DNA of 64,000 nucleotides from Sphingopyxis sp. MWB1. GTDB lineage: Bacteria > Pseudomonadota > Alphaproteobacteria > Sphingomonadales > Sphingomonadaceae. Numbering within the stretch: the stretch's first letter is position 1; the number at the start of each line of letters is the position of its first letter. The DNA lies in NCBI RefSeq assembly GCF_000763945.1, contig NZ_JQFJ01000002.1, forward strand, positions 496,001 through 560,000, given 5' to 3'. The position numbers and the translations under genes were made by a program. The notes beneath the pieces were generated by a model. The model did not search any database and had not been told where the DNA came from. It worked only from the letters and a program-made list of their open reading frames with translations. Below, one piece after another: positions 52,228 through 62,166 of this stretch.

Positions 52228-53949
52228 ATGGGATCAGGGCTGTTTGACCAAAGGGCGCTGCTGAAGACGCTGCTGCTCCTTGTTGCGTTGGGAGCCGATT
52301 ATCCGGCCATGGGCGCCCGCATAGGCTCGCTGGGCCTCTCCCCCAGCCTGCTTTTATACATCGGCCTCTATGGCTTGCTTGCCGCGACGCTGTGGGTTGC
52401 AGCCTTTATCGAGCGGGGTGCGGTGCGCTGGAGCGTCGCCCTGCTGCTGGCGGCGGGGGAGTTGCTGGTCAATGCCATCCGCACGGCGACCGCCGATGCC
52501 ATGAGTTACGAATTATTCGTCACCATGATCCTGTCGGCGGGCTTTGCCGATGATGCGCTGGCCCAGCATGGGCGCGCCATCCTGTGGGCCGGACTGGGCG
52601 CGGCGGCACTGCTGCTCGGTATCGGGCTGCGTCCAGGCACCTGGCGCCCTATGCCCCGGACGATCGCCATGCTGGCTCCCCTTGGCGGGGTTGCGCTGCT
52701 CGCGCTGCTGCTCTTTTTCCGGGGCGGCGAAGGCGCGCGCGGATTGCCGAGCGCCATGGTCGGGGCGGCTTATTCCTCGCTCTTTGTCTATGAAGCAGCA
52801 ACCTTGCCTGCGGCTATTCGGCAGTCGGTCAAGCTTGGCCGGTCGGGTAAGGAGGATCCACGCGACCTGATCCTGATCATCGACGAAAGCATTGCGGGCC
52901 GCTATCTGGACATTAATGACCCGGCGGGTGTCCAATCCGGCCTCGCCGCACCGCCGCCGGGCGTGCATGTCGCCAATTTCGGCCTCGCCGCATCCATCAC
53001 CCATTGCAGTTTCGGGTCCAACCTGACGCTGCGCCACGGCGGAACCCGCCGCGCCTATCAACAGATTAACGCGGTGCGCCCTTCCATCTTTGCCTATGCC
53101 AAAAGAGCCGGCTATGCGACGGTCTATATCGACGCCCAGCGCACCGGCGGCGCCTATCAAAATGGCATGGACGACGCCGAGCGCCGCCATATCGACAATT
53201 TCATCCAGTTTGATGATACGCCCGTGCTTCACCGCGACATGGCGGTTGCCGATGCGTTAGTCGGCGCCCTTGCCAACGATCGACGCGAATTTATTCTGGT
53301 GAACAAGATGGGGGCGCATTTCCCGGTCGCCGACAAATATCCCGACAGCGCCCATATTTATCGCCCCGCCCTGCCGCGCGGCGAAAATGTCGAGGTTGCC
53401 GAAATGCAATTGCCCGCCAACCTGTATAGCGGCGCGGATGTGTGGCGGAGCTATCGCAATGCCTATCGCAACAGCCTGCGCTGGACGGTCGGCGCCTTTT
53501 TCGAGCGGCTTCTGTCCGACGGGCGGATCGACCGCGGGTTGATCCTTTATACCGCCGACCATGGCCAGAATCTGCATGAGCGTGGCGGCGATGGCACCAC
53601 CACCCATTGCAGCCCCGCCCCGGCAGCGGAAGAAGGGGCGGTGCCGCTCGTCCTTATCGACACGCATGGCCGATGGCAGAAAGCGGCGCAGCGCAATTTC
53701 GACGCATCGAGCCATTATCGCATTTTCCCCACCCTGCTCACCGCCATGGGCTATGACAGGGCGGCGGTCCGAAAAATCTATGGCGAGGGGCTGGATGCTC
53801 CGTCGCGGGACGCCAATAGTTTCAACGCGCTGTTCCACGCGCGGCTGGGCCGTCAGCCGGAGTGGGTCGCGGTACGGCGCGCGGCGATTGCGCGCCCGCC
53901 CGCGAGCGACCATGACGAAAAATCCCCTTCGCCGGCCCCGACCCCATGA
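52228..53949 (+). CDS. membrane sulfatase/phosphoethanolamine transferase-like (alkaline phosphatase superfamily) protein
   Basis: About 573 residues. Four to five N-terminal helices (TLLLLVALGADYPAM to MPRTIAMLAPLGGVALLALLL) precede a periplasmic sulfatase-fold domain: LILIIDESIAGRYLDIND (metal Asp-Glu), SITHCSFGSNLTLRHGG (candidate Thr/Ser nucleophile region), VNKMGAHFPV, and LYTADHGQNLHERGGDG with metal ligands. The layout is that of EptA/OpgE-like phosphoethanolamine transferases that decorate lipid A or glycans. Start at ATG 52228 is a choice; GTG 52216 is in frame. It lies 47 bases before a flippase gene. Confidence 0.8.
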   Translation: MGSGLFDQRALLKTLLLLVALGADYPAMGARIGSLGLSPSLLLYIGLYGLLAATLWVAAFIERGAVRWSVALLLAAGELLVNAIRTATADAMSYELFVTMILSAGFADDALAQHGRAILWAGLGAAALLLGIGLRPGTWRPMPRTIAMLAPLGGVALLALLLFFRGGEGARGLPSAMVGAAYSSLFVYEAATLPAAIRQSVKLGRSGKEDPRDLILIIDESIAGRYLDINDPAGVQSGLAAPPPGVHVANFGLAASITHCSFGSNLTLRHGGTRRAYQQINAVRPSIFAYAKRAGYATVYIDAQRTGGAYQNGMDDAERRHIDNFIQFDDTPVLHRDMAVADALVGALANDRREFILVNKMGAHFPVADKYPDSAHIYRPALPRGENVEVAEMQLPANLYSGADVWRSYRNAYRNSLRWTVGAFFERLLSDGRIDRGLILYTADHGQNLHERGGDGTTTHCSPAPAAEEGAVPLVLIDTHGRWQKAAQRNFDASSHYRIFPTLLTAMGYDRAAVRKIYGEGLDAPSRDANSFNALFHARLGRQPEWVAVRRAAIARPPASDHDEKSPSPAPTP

Positions 53950-53996
53950 CCTTATGCCGCCGCGCATTTCGCAATTTTCCATGCTAGGACGCGCCC

Positions 53997-55505
53997 ATGT
54001 CAGGCCCGATTCCATCCGATCATAGCGAGGCCGAACCCGCGCCGTCCCCGGCATCGGCGGATTTCGGGCAGAAGGTGCGGCGCGCGGTCATCTGGCGGAC
54101 GGGATCGCAAATTGCCGGGCAGTTGATCGCCTGGACCTCGACTTTCCTCGTCATCCGCATTTTGACGCCCGAAGATTATGGCCTGTTCGCGCTGACGCAG
54201 GTGATGATCATGCTGTTCACCATGCTCAACGGCCATGGGCTGGCGAGCGCGGCGATCCAGCGCGCCGAGATCGGGCAAAAGGAAATGCGGAAGATTTTCG
54301 GACTGCTCATCCTGCTCAACCTGGGCCTCGCCCTCGCGCAGATACTGACCGCGCCGCTGGCGGCGGCCTATTATCGCGAGCCGATGGTGGCTGAATTGCT
54401 GCGCGTGCAGGCGCTGCTCTATCTCACCATTCCGTTTGCCTCGCTCGCCTATGCCAAGCTCGCGCGCGCGCTGGAATTTCACCGGCAGGCGCAGGTCAAT
54501 CTGGTCTCCGCCGTGATCGGTGCCATTGTCGCGCTGGGCGGCGCCTATGCGGGCTGGGGCGTGTGGGCGCTCGTCTGGGCGCCGATCGCCATGTTCGCAT
54601 CGCGCGCGCTGGGGCTGACGATCGCGGCGCAAAGCTGGATGTGGCCGAGCTTTGACTTTCGGGGCGTGGGCAGCATCGCCCGCTATGGCGGGCTGGTCGC
54701 GATGGGGCAGATTTTCGCCTTTGCCCAGACCCAGTCGGACATATTGGTCGCCGGGCGCTGGTTCGACGCGCATCTGGTCGGGGTGTACACCACCGCGCTG
54801 ATGCTGACCCAATTGTTCAACAACAAGGTCGTGCCGCTGCTGAATGAAGTGGCGTTTGCCGCCTATTCGCGGATGCAGCACGACCCCGCCGCCTTGGCGC
54901 GGGGCTTTGCGCGCGCCGCGAGCGCGATCATGGTCGCCGCCATGCCCTTTTTCCTGGGGTTGGCCGCCGTCGCCGAGCCGTTGGTGATCACCCTGCTCGG
55001 CGAAAAATGGCGTGAGATCATTCCCCTCATTCTGCCGCTGGCCCTCGCCATGCCCTTCTGGACGCTCTTTACTCTGCTCCAGCCCGCGACCGACGCGCTG
55101 GGGCGTCCCGGCATAGCGTCGGGCAATGCGATTGCGGGTGCGCTGCTGATGCCCGCAACCTTCCTGTTCGCGGCGCGGTGGGGGATAGAGGGCATCGCCT
55201 GGGCGTGGCTCTTTGCCTATCCCCTGCTGCTGCTGCTCGCGCTTGCGCGGGCGCTGCCGGTGATCGGTCTGGCGCCGCTGACCCTGCTGCGCGCCCTTGC
55301 GCCGCCGGTCCTTGCCGCAGGCGTCATGGCGCTGGCGGTGACGCTGGCCGACCGGGCGCTGCCCATGATGAGCGAGCCGCTGCGCCTTGCTGTGCTGGTG
55401 CCGCTGGGCGGAACGGTTTACCTGCTGTGGATGGCGCTGTTCGCGCGCGATACCGCGCGGGGGCTGGTGGAGATGATCCGTGGTCGCAAGCAGGCGGCGG
55501 CTTAG
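53997..55505 (+). CDS. oligosaccharide flippase (Wzx-like, MOP superfamily)
   Basis: This 502-residue membrane protein has about 12-14 hydrophobic helices. Characteristic features are VRRAVIWRTGSQIAGQLIAW, TEDY-like LTPEDYGLFALTQVM, and NNKVVPLLNEVAFAAYSRMQ in the middle, typical of the polysaccharide_synt_C/MATE-like flippase group. It would move lipid-linked glycans across the inner membrane. It follows the sulfatase-like gene and faces a glycosyltransferase-like gene, forming a small surface-glycan cluster. Confidence 0.88.
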   Translation: MSGPIPSDHSEAEPAPSPASADFGQKVRRAVIWRTGSQIAGQLIAWTSTFLVIRILTPEDYGLFALTQVMIMLFTMLNGHGLASAAIQRAEIGQKEMRKIFGLLILLNLGLALAQILTAPLAAAYYREPMVAELLRVQALLYLTIPFASLAYAKLARALEFHRQAQVNLVSAVIGAIVALGGAYAGWGVWALVWAPIAMFASRALGLTIAAQSWMWPSFDFRGVGSIARYGGLVAMGQIFAFAQTQSDILVAGRWFDAHLVGVYTTALMLTQLFNNKVVPLLNEVAFAAYSRMQHDPAALARGFARAASAIMVAAMPFFLGLAAVAEPLVITLLGEKWREIIPLILPLALAMPFWTLFTLLQPATDALGRPGIASGNAIAGALLMPATFLFAARWGIEGIAWAWLFAYPLLLLLALARALPVIGLAPLTLLRALAPPVLAAGVMALAVTLADRALPMMSEPLRLAVLVPLGGTVYLLWMALFARDTARGLVEMIRGRKQAAA

Positions 55506-55511
55506 CCCCGA

Positions 55512-56441
55512 CTATCCCGCCAGATGGGCGATGGCAGCGCGGGTGTCGTCGATATAGCGGCTGCCCGTATAGCGGTGCGTGCCGATATAATGGACGAAGA
55601 CGGCGGCGTCCGGCACGCCCTCGTTCCAGAAATTCATATAGCGATCATAGGGGAGGAGCAGCGCATCGGGTTCATTGGCAATGACCATATTCGATGTCAC
55701 CTGCTCGCTACCCCAGCGCGCCCAGCGCTCGGCGCCGAGAAGCGCGGTTGCGCCTCTCGAAAATTCTTCCGCCAGCGCGCGGCCCCCTTCGCGGCGGGCA
55801 AAGCCGGCAAAGCCCGAACAGCCGCGCACATAGAGCGGATTGGCGAGCATCGGCATCGGCACACGGTCGAGCCCGGTTTCAACCGCCCCCTGCACATGGG
55901 CATTCGGATTGTGGAGATAGTCGGCGTCGTCGGTCAGCGACGCCATTTCGGCAAAAGGCATGATCCGCGAGTCAGCATCGCCGCGCAGCGTGAAGCTGCG
56001 GTTGGCGGCAATGGCGTCGGCAATCTCATCAACCGGGCCGAGCGTGACGGTGTCAGAATCGAGCTGGATAACATAGTTCTGCGCGCGCAGGTCGAGCAGG
56101 GTCAGCAGCCTTTCCCATGTCCCGCCGCGCGGACAGGGGCCTGTATCGACGTCGTGGATCGAGAGGATTTGCGGGTCGCCAAGCTGTGCGTTCAAAATCG
56201 CGCGGTCGCCCATGGTGAGCGTGCCATCATCGAGGATGATGACGCGCCCGCGCCCCAGCCGGGCATGGAGCGATTTGACCGCGACCAGATAGGGAAGCAG
56301 CACGCGCGTCCCGATCATCGAGAAAAGAACCAGCCCATCATCCGCCGGGGTAAGGGGCGGGGTGCTGAGCACGGCGCGCGCCACCTGATGATGGCGGCGC
56401 TCTTTCCATATCTCGTTGAGTTTCTTGACGACCCTTTTCAT
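55512..56441 (-). CDS. glycosyltransferase-like protein (GT-A fold, unclassified)
   Basis: This 309-residue cytoplasmic protein has the GT-A elements GLVLFSMIGTRVLLPYLVAV and a metal-binding DxD-like NYVIQLDSDTVTLG (about residue 145), then MPMLANPLYVRGCSGFAGF and YDRYMNFW. This is reminiscent of families that transfer sugars to glycans, but I could not assign a GT number. It is convergent with the flippase gene, ending seven bases away. Confidence 0.7.
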   Translation of the reverse strand: MKRVVKKLNEIWKERRHHQVARAVLSTPPLTPADDGLVLFSMIGTRVLLPYLVAVKSLHARLGRGRVIILDDGTLTMGDRAILNAQLGDPQILSIHDVDTGPCPRGGTWERLLTLLDLRAQNYVIQLDSDTVTLGPVDEIADAIAANRSFTLRGDADSRIMPFAEMASLTDDADYLHNPNAHVQGAVETGLDRVPMPMLANPLYVRGCSGFAGFARREGGRALAEEFSRGATALLGAERWARWGSEQVTSNMVIANEPDALLLPYDRYMNFWNEGVPDAAVFVHYIGTHRYTGSRYIDDTRAAIAHLAG

Positions 56442-56573
56442 GCGCGCGCTTTATCACGCAGCAATGCGCGTGGGTAGAGGGAGCGGGCAGGCATCTCATA
56501 ACGGGATGCGGCGCGGGCAAGGGGTTAGCGGAAATGGTTATTCCGCGTCAGCCCTCGCCCACGCCGCGCCGCT

Positions 56574-58919
56574 TCACGCGTTCAGGAAAAGCTCTGCCGC
56601 CGCGTCGATGATTGCCTCGCTGTCGAGGCGATAGGCGCGATAAAGATCGGGCTGGTCGCCGGTCTGTCCGAAGCGGTCGGTGCCGAGCGGGCTTACCCGC
56701 ATTCCCTTCACCCCGCCGAGCCACGAGAGGGCACCGGGTGCGCCGTCGATCACCGTCACCAGCGAGGCTCCGGGGGCAAGGGCGTCCAGCAGGCGTTCGA
56801 TGTGCGAGCGATTGTCGCCCTCCCCTGTCCAGCGCGCGGCGCGCGCCGCCGACCATTGGCGGTGAAGAAGGTCGGGCGAGGTGACGTTGAGGAGGCCAAG
56901 GCCCGGAATATCGTCGGCCAGTTCCTCCCATGCCGCCAGCGCCTCGGGCGCGACGACGCCGGAAAAGACGATGGCGGCTTCGGCGCGGGGTGCGGGACGG
57001 CGGAGCCAATATGCACCCGCGACCGCATCCTCTTCCCACGCGTCATCCGCGCGCGCGATCTGGGGAATGGTGCGCGTCGAAAGGCGCAGATAGACCGAGC
57101 TGCCTTCGGGCCGTTGCATGTTGTCAAAAGCCCAGCGCATGAGCAGCGCGACTTCATCGGCATAGGCAGGCTCGAAACAGGTCAGCCCCGGCTGGCCCAT
57201 GCCGATCAGCGGCGTGTTAATCGACTGGTGCGCCCCGCCTTCGGCCGCCAGCGTCAGCCCCGACGGGGTGCCGATCAGCAGGAAGCGCGCGTCCGAATAA
57301 CAGCCATAGTTGAGCGCATCGAGCCCGCGCGCGATGAAGGGATCATAGACGGTGCCGACAGGCAGCAGCCGGGTGCCGAAATGCGGCGCGGCGAGCCCCA
57401 GCGAGGCGAGCATCAGGAAGAAATTATTCTCCGCAATGCCAAGCTCGATATGCTGGCCTGCTGCATGGGCGGCCCATTTCTGCGCCGAGGGGATTTTCGC
57501 CTTTTGGAAAACGTCAGCAAGCTCCTGCCGCCGGAAAAGCCCGCGCTGGTTGACAAAGGCGCCCAAATTGGTCGTCTGCGTGACGTCGGGCGCGGTGGTG
57601 ACGATGCGGTCGCCGAGTTCCTCGCCAGATTTGGCCAGATCGAGGAGGATGCGGCCAAAGGCGGCCTGCGTCGATTGTTCGGCGCCGTCGGGCACCGGCA
57701 GCCGCGCGGGGACGGGCACGGACGGCGCCTCGGCCTCCTTCGCCTTGCGCGCGAGCGGGCTGGTCTCGACAAAGGCCTGAAGCTGCGCGGCGGCATTGTC
57801 GCCCAGCCCGCCCCACGGTTCCCACTCATCGCCTTGCGCGACGCCTTGCGCGGTGCGGAAGGCTTCCATCTGCGTCGGGTTCATCATCCCCGAATGATTG
57901 TCCTTGTGCCCCGCGAGCGGCAGGCCATGGCCCTTGACCGTATAGGCGATGAACAGGGTCGGGCGATCGTCATTGGCGCTGTCGAACGCATCCATCAGCG
58001 TTTCGACGCAGTGGCCGCCCAAATTGGTCATCAGCCGCGCGAGGGCATCATCATCATAGCTGTCCAGCAGCTTTTTCACCCCCGCCCTGGCGCCGATATC
58101 GGCCTCCAGCCGCTGCCGCCACGCCGCGCCTCCCTGGAAGGTCAGCGCCGAAAATTCGGCATTGGGGCAATTGTCGATCCAGTCTTCCAGCGCCTTGCCG
58201 CCGGGGCGCGCAAATGCCTCGCGCTGCAATTTGCCATGTTTCAGCGTGATAACGCGCCAGCCGCAGGTTTCGAAAATATCGTCGAAACGGCGGAACATGC
58301 GATCAGCCGTGGTCGCATCGAGCGACTGGCGATTATAATCGACCACCCACCAGCAATTGCGAAGGTCATGCTTATACCCTTCGATCAGGCATTCATAGAT
58401 ATTGCCTTCGTCGAGTTCGGCATCGCCCATCAGCGCGATCATCCGCCCCGCCGCTTCCTCGCGAAGCTGGCCATGGGCGATGAGATAATCCTGCACCAGC
58501 GAGGAAAAGGCGGTGATGGCGACCCCCAGCCCCACCGATCCGGTGGAGAAATCGACAGGAATCACATCCTTGGTCCGGCTGGGATAGCTTTGCACCCCGC
58601 CAAGGCCGCGAAACCGCTCCATCCGCTCGCGCGTCTGCTGCCCCAGCAGGTAATGGACAGCGTGAAGAACCGGCCCAGCATGCGGCTTGACCGCCACCTT
58701 GTCCTGGGGGCGCAGCGCGTGGAAATAGAGCGCCGCCATGATTGTGGTCATCGACGCGCAGCTCGCCTGATGACCGCCAACCTTCAGCCCGTCGCGCTTG
58801 GGACGGATATGATTGGCATGGTGGATCATCCAGGAGGAGAGCCACAACAGCCTTTGTTCCAATTGCTCGATAGCGCCGATGCGATGCTGCCGCTCTGCGC
58901 CAATACCCTTCGTTGTCAC
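56574..58919 (-). CDS. transketolase / AceE-like thiamine diphosphate enzyme
   Basis: This 781-residue protein starts at GTG 58919 with GAGG seven bases upstream. The ThDP motif is GDAELDEGNIYECLIEGYK..DYNRQSLD (about residues 165-205), with HANHIRPKR, GGHQASCASM, the FSTGSVGLG loop and IELGIAENNFFLMLASLGLA in the pyrimidine domain. It is closest in pattern to homodimeric pyruvate dehydrogenase E1 (about 887 residues) and to transketolase, but it is shorter. No lipoyl or E2 gene is adjacent. Its reaction is unassigned; it might be an E1 acting on another oxoacid or a transketolase. Confidence 0.82.
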   Translation of the reverse strand: MTTKGIGAERQHRIGAIEQLEQRLLWLSSWMIHHANHIRPKRDGLKVGGHQASCASMTTIMAALYFHALRPQDKVAVKPHAGPVLHAVHYLLGQQTRERMERFRGLGGVQSYPSRTKDVIPVDFSTGSVGLGVAITAFSSLVQDYLIAHGQLREEAAGRMIALMGDAELDEGNIYECLIEGYKHDLRNCWWVVDYNRQSLDATTADRMFRRFDDIFETCGWRVITLKHGKLQREAFARPGGKALEDWIDNCPNAEFSALTFQGGAAWRQRLEADIGARAGVKKLLDSYDDDALARLMTNLGGHCVETLMDAFDSANDDRPTLFIAYTVKGHGLPLAGHKDNHSGMMNPTQMEAFRTAQGVAQGDEWEPWGGLGDNAAAQLQAFVETSPLARKAKEAEAPSVPVPARLPVPDGAEQSTQAAFGRILLDLAKSGEELGDRIVTTAPDVTQTTNLGAFVNQRGLFRRQELADVFQKAKIPSAQKWAAHAAGQHIELGIAENNFFLMLASLGLAAPHFGTRLLPVGTVYDPFIARGLDALNYGCYSDARFLLIGTPSGLTLAAEGGAHQSINTPLIGMGQPGLTCFEPAYADEVALLMRWAFDNMQRPEGSSVYLRLSTRTIPQIARADDAWEEDAVAGAYWLRRPAPRAEAAIVFSGVVAPEALAAWEELADDIPGLGLLNVTSPDLLHRQWSAARAARWTGEGDNRSHIERLLDALAPGASLVTVIDGAPGALSWLGGVKGMRVSPLGTDRFGQTGDQPDLYRAYRLDSEAIIDAAAELFLNA

Positions 58920-59135
58920 ACCAAATCCTCTGCAATTTTCCTCTGCCTCTCATAGCCGTTTCGGCCGCTTTTGTCCTTTCAACGACGGCATTCGAAATAA
59001 GAATTATCGGCAGAAAATTGCGAAAGAGCCTGGGATTGCGTCAGCAAATTCCAGGACGGAAAAAACGCGCAGCGCGGCCAATGGCGAGGCACGGAATATC
59101 GGCAAGGAAGGAAGCGATTGCTCGCATTTTGTGGA

Positions 59136-59220
59136 TGGTGCCCCTGGCCGGACTCGAACCAGCACTCCTTGCGGAACTCGATTTTGAGTCGAGCGCGTCT
59201 ACCAATTTCACCACAGGGGC
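59136..59220 (-). tRNA. tRNA-Leu (anticodon CAA)
   Basis: The minus strand folds with acceptor GCCCCTG/CAGGGGC, D loop AAATTGGTAGA, anticodon stem CTCGA/TCGAG with loop CTCAAAA giving anticodon CAA, a long variable arm, T arm with GTTCGAGTC and encoded CCA (59136-59138). The long variable arm identifies a class II tRNA. It reads UUG leucine codons. Confidence 0.96.
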
Positions 59221-59395
59221 CCGTGGACGGCGACAAGGGAATCGATTCTGTCCCCCGCACCGCTGAGCGCAGCCCGTTGCCACAAAAAGGGGCGCGGCGT
59301 CCAGTCCTCACATTTCCGCCGTACGGGTTGCTTTCCTGCGCGCGGCCCGTCGCGAGCCGCTTGCGCCCGCCCATGGCGCAGCTAAGGTGCGCGCG

Positions 59396-60448
59396 ATGAA
59401 GGACAGCGAAACCCCCTCGCCCATTGGTTCGGCGCGCGTTGCGAGTGCGACGCTGACGGTGATCGCCATTGTCGGAACGGCGTGGCTGCTTGTTGAGCTG
59501 ACGCGCTTTTTCTTGCTGATCTTTGCCGCGGTCGTGCTGGCGTCGGTTTTTGGCGCGATTGCGGGCTGGCTGTGCCGCCGCACGGGGATGAAAAGGCCGC
59601 TGGCGCTGGCGCTTTCGGTGATAGGAATCGTCGCGCTGTTTGCCGGGGTCTTCACCCTTTTCGGGTCCCAACTGGGCAAGGAAATGGCGACAATCCGGGA
59701 ATCGATCCCGGACGCGCTGGCCGATGTGGAGGCCTTTCTTGATCGCTATGGCTGGGGCGAACGGGTCCGCAGCCTGGCGCAAGTGGGCGGCGCCGATTTG
59801 TCCGATCTGCTCTCGCAAGCAGGCGGCTATGCGCTCGCGGCGGGCAGCGGCCTCGCTGATTTCGTTCTGGTGCTGGTCGGCGCGATCTTTCTGGCAAGCG
59901 ACCCCGCCACCTATCGCCGCGGGTTGCTGCTGCTCATCCCGCGCAAGGCGGAGCCGACCGCCGCGCAGGCGCTTGATGATGCGGGGCACGGGCTTCGCGG
60001 CTGGATGATCGGACAGGGCGTCTCCTCGCTGGTCGTCGCGGCCCTGACCTGGGCGGGGCTGGCGATGCTGGGCGTGCCCGCGGCGGGCGGGCTTGGGCTG
60101 ATCGCCGGGCTCCTCGACGTTATCCCGATGATCGGGCCGATCATCGCAGGGATTCCCGCCGTTCTGCTTGCCTTTACCGTGTCGCCTGCAACCGCGCTGT
60201 GGACGCTGATCCTGTTCCTGATCATTCAGCAGATACAGGGGAATTTCCTCCAGCCGATGATCCAGAAACAGGCGGTCGATGTGCCGCCCGCCGTGCTGCT
60301 CTTCGCCGTGGTTGCGGCGGGGCTACTGTTCGGTTTTCTGGGGGTACTGCTCGCCGCGCCGCTCACCGTGGTCGTCTTTGTGCTGGTGCAGCGGCTTTAT
60401 GTGAAGACATTGCTGGGCAAGGATATCAAGGTGGCCGGACGAGATTGA
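59396..60448 (+). CDS. AI-2E family transporter
   Basis: This 350-residue membrane protein has about eight helices in the family pattern: LTVIAIVGTAWLLVELTRF, VVLASVFGAIAGWL, ALSVIGIVALFAGVF, then a soluble loop and PAAGGLGLIAGLLDVIPMIGP, with NFLQPMIQKQAVDVPPAVLL near the end. ATG 59396 is preferred because AAGG lies eight bases upstream. Despite the name, most members export unknown small molecules or antiport ions; AI-2 transport is not implied. Confidence 0.9.
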   Translation: MKDSETPSPIGSARVASATLTVIAIVGTAWLLVELTRFFLLIFAAVVLASVFGAIAGWLCRRTGMKRPLALALSVIGIVALFAGVFTLFGSQLGKEMATIRESIPDALADVEAFLDRYGWGERVRSLAQVGGADLSDLLSQAGGYALAAGSGLADFVLVLVGAIFLASDPATYRRGLLLLIPRKAEPTAAQALDDAGHGLRGWMIGQGVSSLVVAALTWAGLAMLGVPAAGGLGLIAGLLDVIPMIGPIIAGIPAVLLAFTVSPATALWTLILFLIIQQIQGNFLQPMIQKQAVDVPPAVLLFAVVAAGLLFGFLGVLLAAPLTVVVFVLVQRLYVKTLLGKDIKVAGRD

Positions 60449-60544
60449 GGCGCAGGCTTATTCGCCGGGTGTCTCGACTTCGCGCGACCCGAACGGGGAC
60501 TTCATTCGCCATGAACGAAGAGGTATCCGGTGAACGCGGCGTCG

Positions 60545-61987
60545 CTATTTCTTCAGTTCCTTCGCCAGCGTCTTGGCGGTCGCCTTGCCATAAGGGGGCT
60601 TGAACCCCGCCAGCCCGGCAACGTCGAGCTTTGGCTGGCGGTAGACGGCGCGCGCGTGGCTGAAGGTGCGGAAACCGTCGATCCCGTGATAATGGCCCAT
60701 GCCCGACGGGCCGATGCCGCCAAAAGGCAGTTCCTCCATCGCATTGTGGAAAAGCACGTCATTGACTGTGACACCACCCGAAAGGGTGCGGGTGAGTACG
60801 CGCTCCTCCTCGCTCTTGTCCTGCCCGAAATAATAAAGGCCGAGCGGTCGGTCGTGAGCGTTCACATAGTCGATGGCTTCGTCGATATGGCCATAGCGTT
60901 TCACCGGCAGGATGGGGCCGAAGATTTCCTCCTGCATCAACTTCATATCGTCGGTCGGATTACGCACGATGTGGAGCGGCATTTTATGGCCGTTGGCACT
61001 CGCAAAATCCTCCTTCGCGGGATTGACCTCGATCACCTCGGCGCCCTTTTCGCGCGCGTCGGCGAGATAGGATTGCAGCCGGTCATAATTGCGCGTGTTG
61101 ACGACCGATGTGTAATCGTCATTTGCAAGCAGGCTGGGGTAAAGCGCCGCCGCGCTTTTTGTCACGCTGTTGATCACCTCCGCTTCCTGATCATCCGGGA
61201 CGAGCAGATAATCGGGGGCGAGGCAGATTTGCCCGGCGTTCATCATCTTGCCCAGCGCCACCCGCTGGCCCACCAGACCCTTGTTCGCGCTGCGCCCGAT
61301 GAAGGTCGGCGATTTTCCGCCCAACTCCAGCGTCACGGGCACCAGATTATCTGCCGCCGAGCGCATTATATGCCGCCCCACGCTGGTCGCGCCCGTGAAG
61401 ATGAGATGATCAAAGGCGAGCTTGGAAAAGGCAATGCCGATATCGGCGTCGCCGGTGAACACCGCCATTTCGTTTTCTTCGAAATAATCGGGGACCAGAC
61501 GCGCCATCAGCGTCGAAACATTTTCGGTAAATTCGCTGGGCTTGATCATCGCGCGGTTGCCCGCGGCCAATATGCCCGCCATCGGCACGAACACCATGCC
61601 AATGGGGAAATTCCACGGGGCGACGACCCCGACGACGCCTTTGGGCTGAAACATCACCTCGGCCTTGGCGCCCAGCAGGCCGAGCGGAAAGGTCGGCTTG
61701 CGCTTCTCGCCCCTCGCCCAGCTCGCCATATGCTTTTTTGCATGTTTCAGCGCGCTGACCGAAGGCATGATGTCGGTCATCAGCGTCTGTTCGCGGCTGC
61801 GATGGCCGAAATCCTCGCTCACCGCGCGGGCAAATTCCTCCGCATTGTCGACGAGCAGCGCGATGGCGCGGTCGATACGGTCGCGCCGTACACCCAGCGC
61901 CTCGGGCATGGCGGCGGTAAAGCTGGCCTTTTGCGCGGTGAGCACCGCCTGCATCCGTTCAGCTTCACCTTGTATGTCGTTGCTCAT
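60545..61987 (-). CDS. aldehyde dehydrogenase (coniferyl-aldehyde type)
   Basis: This 480-residue NAD(P)-dependent enzyme oxidises an aldehyde to the acid. Seen: the nucleotide-binding VVAPWNFPIGM and FTGATSVGRHI, the active-site Glu in VTLELGGKSP and the catalytic Cys in MMNAGQICLAPDY. Sequence flavour matches coniferyl aldehyde dehydrogenases, including the ELPFGGIGPSGMG segment. ATG 61987 is used. The substrate is inferred. It is convergent with the AI-2E gene and divergent from a thiolase. Confidence 0.92.
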   Translation of the reverse strand: MSNDIQGEAERMQAVLTAQKASFTAAMPEALGVRRDRIDRAIALLVDNAEEFARAVSEDFGHRSREQTLMTDIMPSVSALKHAKKHMASWARGEKRKPTFPLGLLGAKAEVMFQPKGVVGVVAPWNFPIGMVFVPMAGILAAGNRAMIKPSEFTENVSTLMARLVPDYFEENEMAVFTGDADIGIAFSKLAFDHLIFTGATSVGRHIMRSAADNLVPVTLELGGKSPTFIGRSANKGLVGQRVALGKMMNAGQICLAPDYLLVPDDQEAEVINSVTKSAAALYPSLLANDDYTSVVNTRNYDRLQSYLADAREKGAEVIEVNPAKEDFASANGHKMPLHIVRNPTDDMKLMQEEIFGPILPVKRYGHIDEAIDYVNAHDRPLGLYYFGQDKSEEERVLTRTLSGGVTVNDVLFHNAMEELPFGGIGPSGMGHYHGIDGFRTFSHARAVYRQPKLDVAGLAGFKPPYGKATAKTLAKELKK

Positions 61988-62166
61988 CGCGCCCTCCCTG
62001 ATCGGTGTTGGCGTTTGACCATGAAGCCGGGCGGGTTGCAAGATGCAACGCGCTGCCCATCTTCGACCTTGTTTCGCGTAGAGCCTCGCGCAAGCCCCGC
62101 CCCTTTCGCACGTGCAGCATTTACGCTAATCGGGCGCCAAAATCATATTCACTGGAGTCTTTTGCC

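Noticed and set aside
56802..58955. A 717-codon open frame on the plus strand opposite the ThDP enzyme
   Set aside because: The minus-strand product has conserved ThDP motifs and a good ribosome-binding site; the plus frame shows no recognisable family.
59396..60448. Assignment as a quorum-sensing autoinducer-2 exporter
   Set aside because: The family name is historical; nothing nearby (luxS, lsr) supports AI-2.
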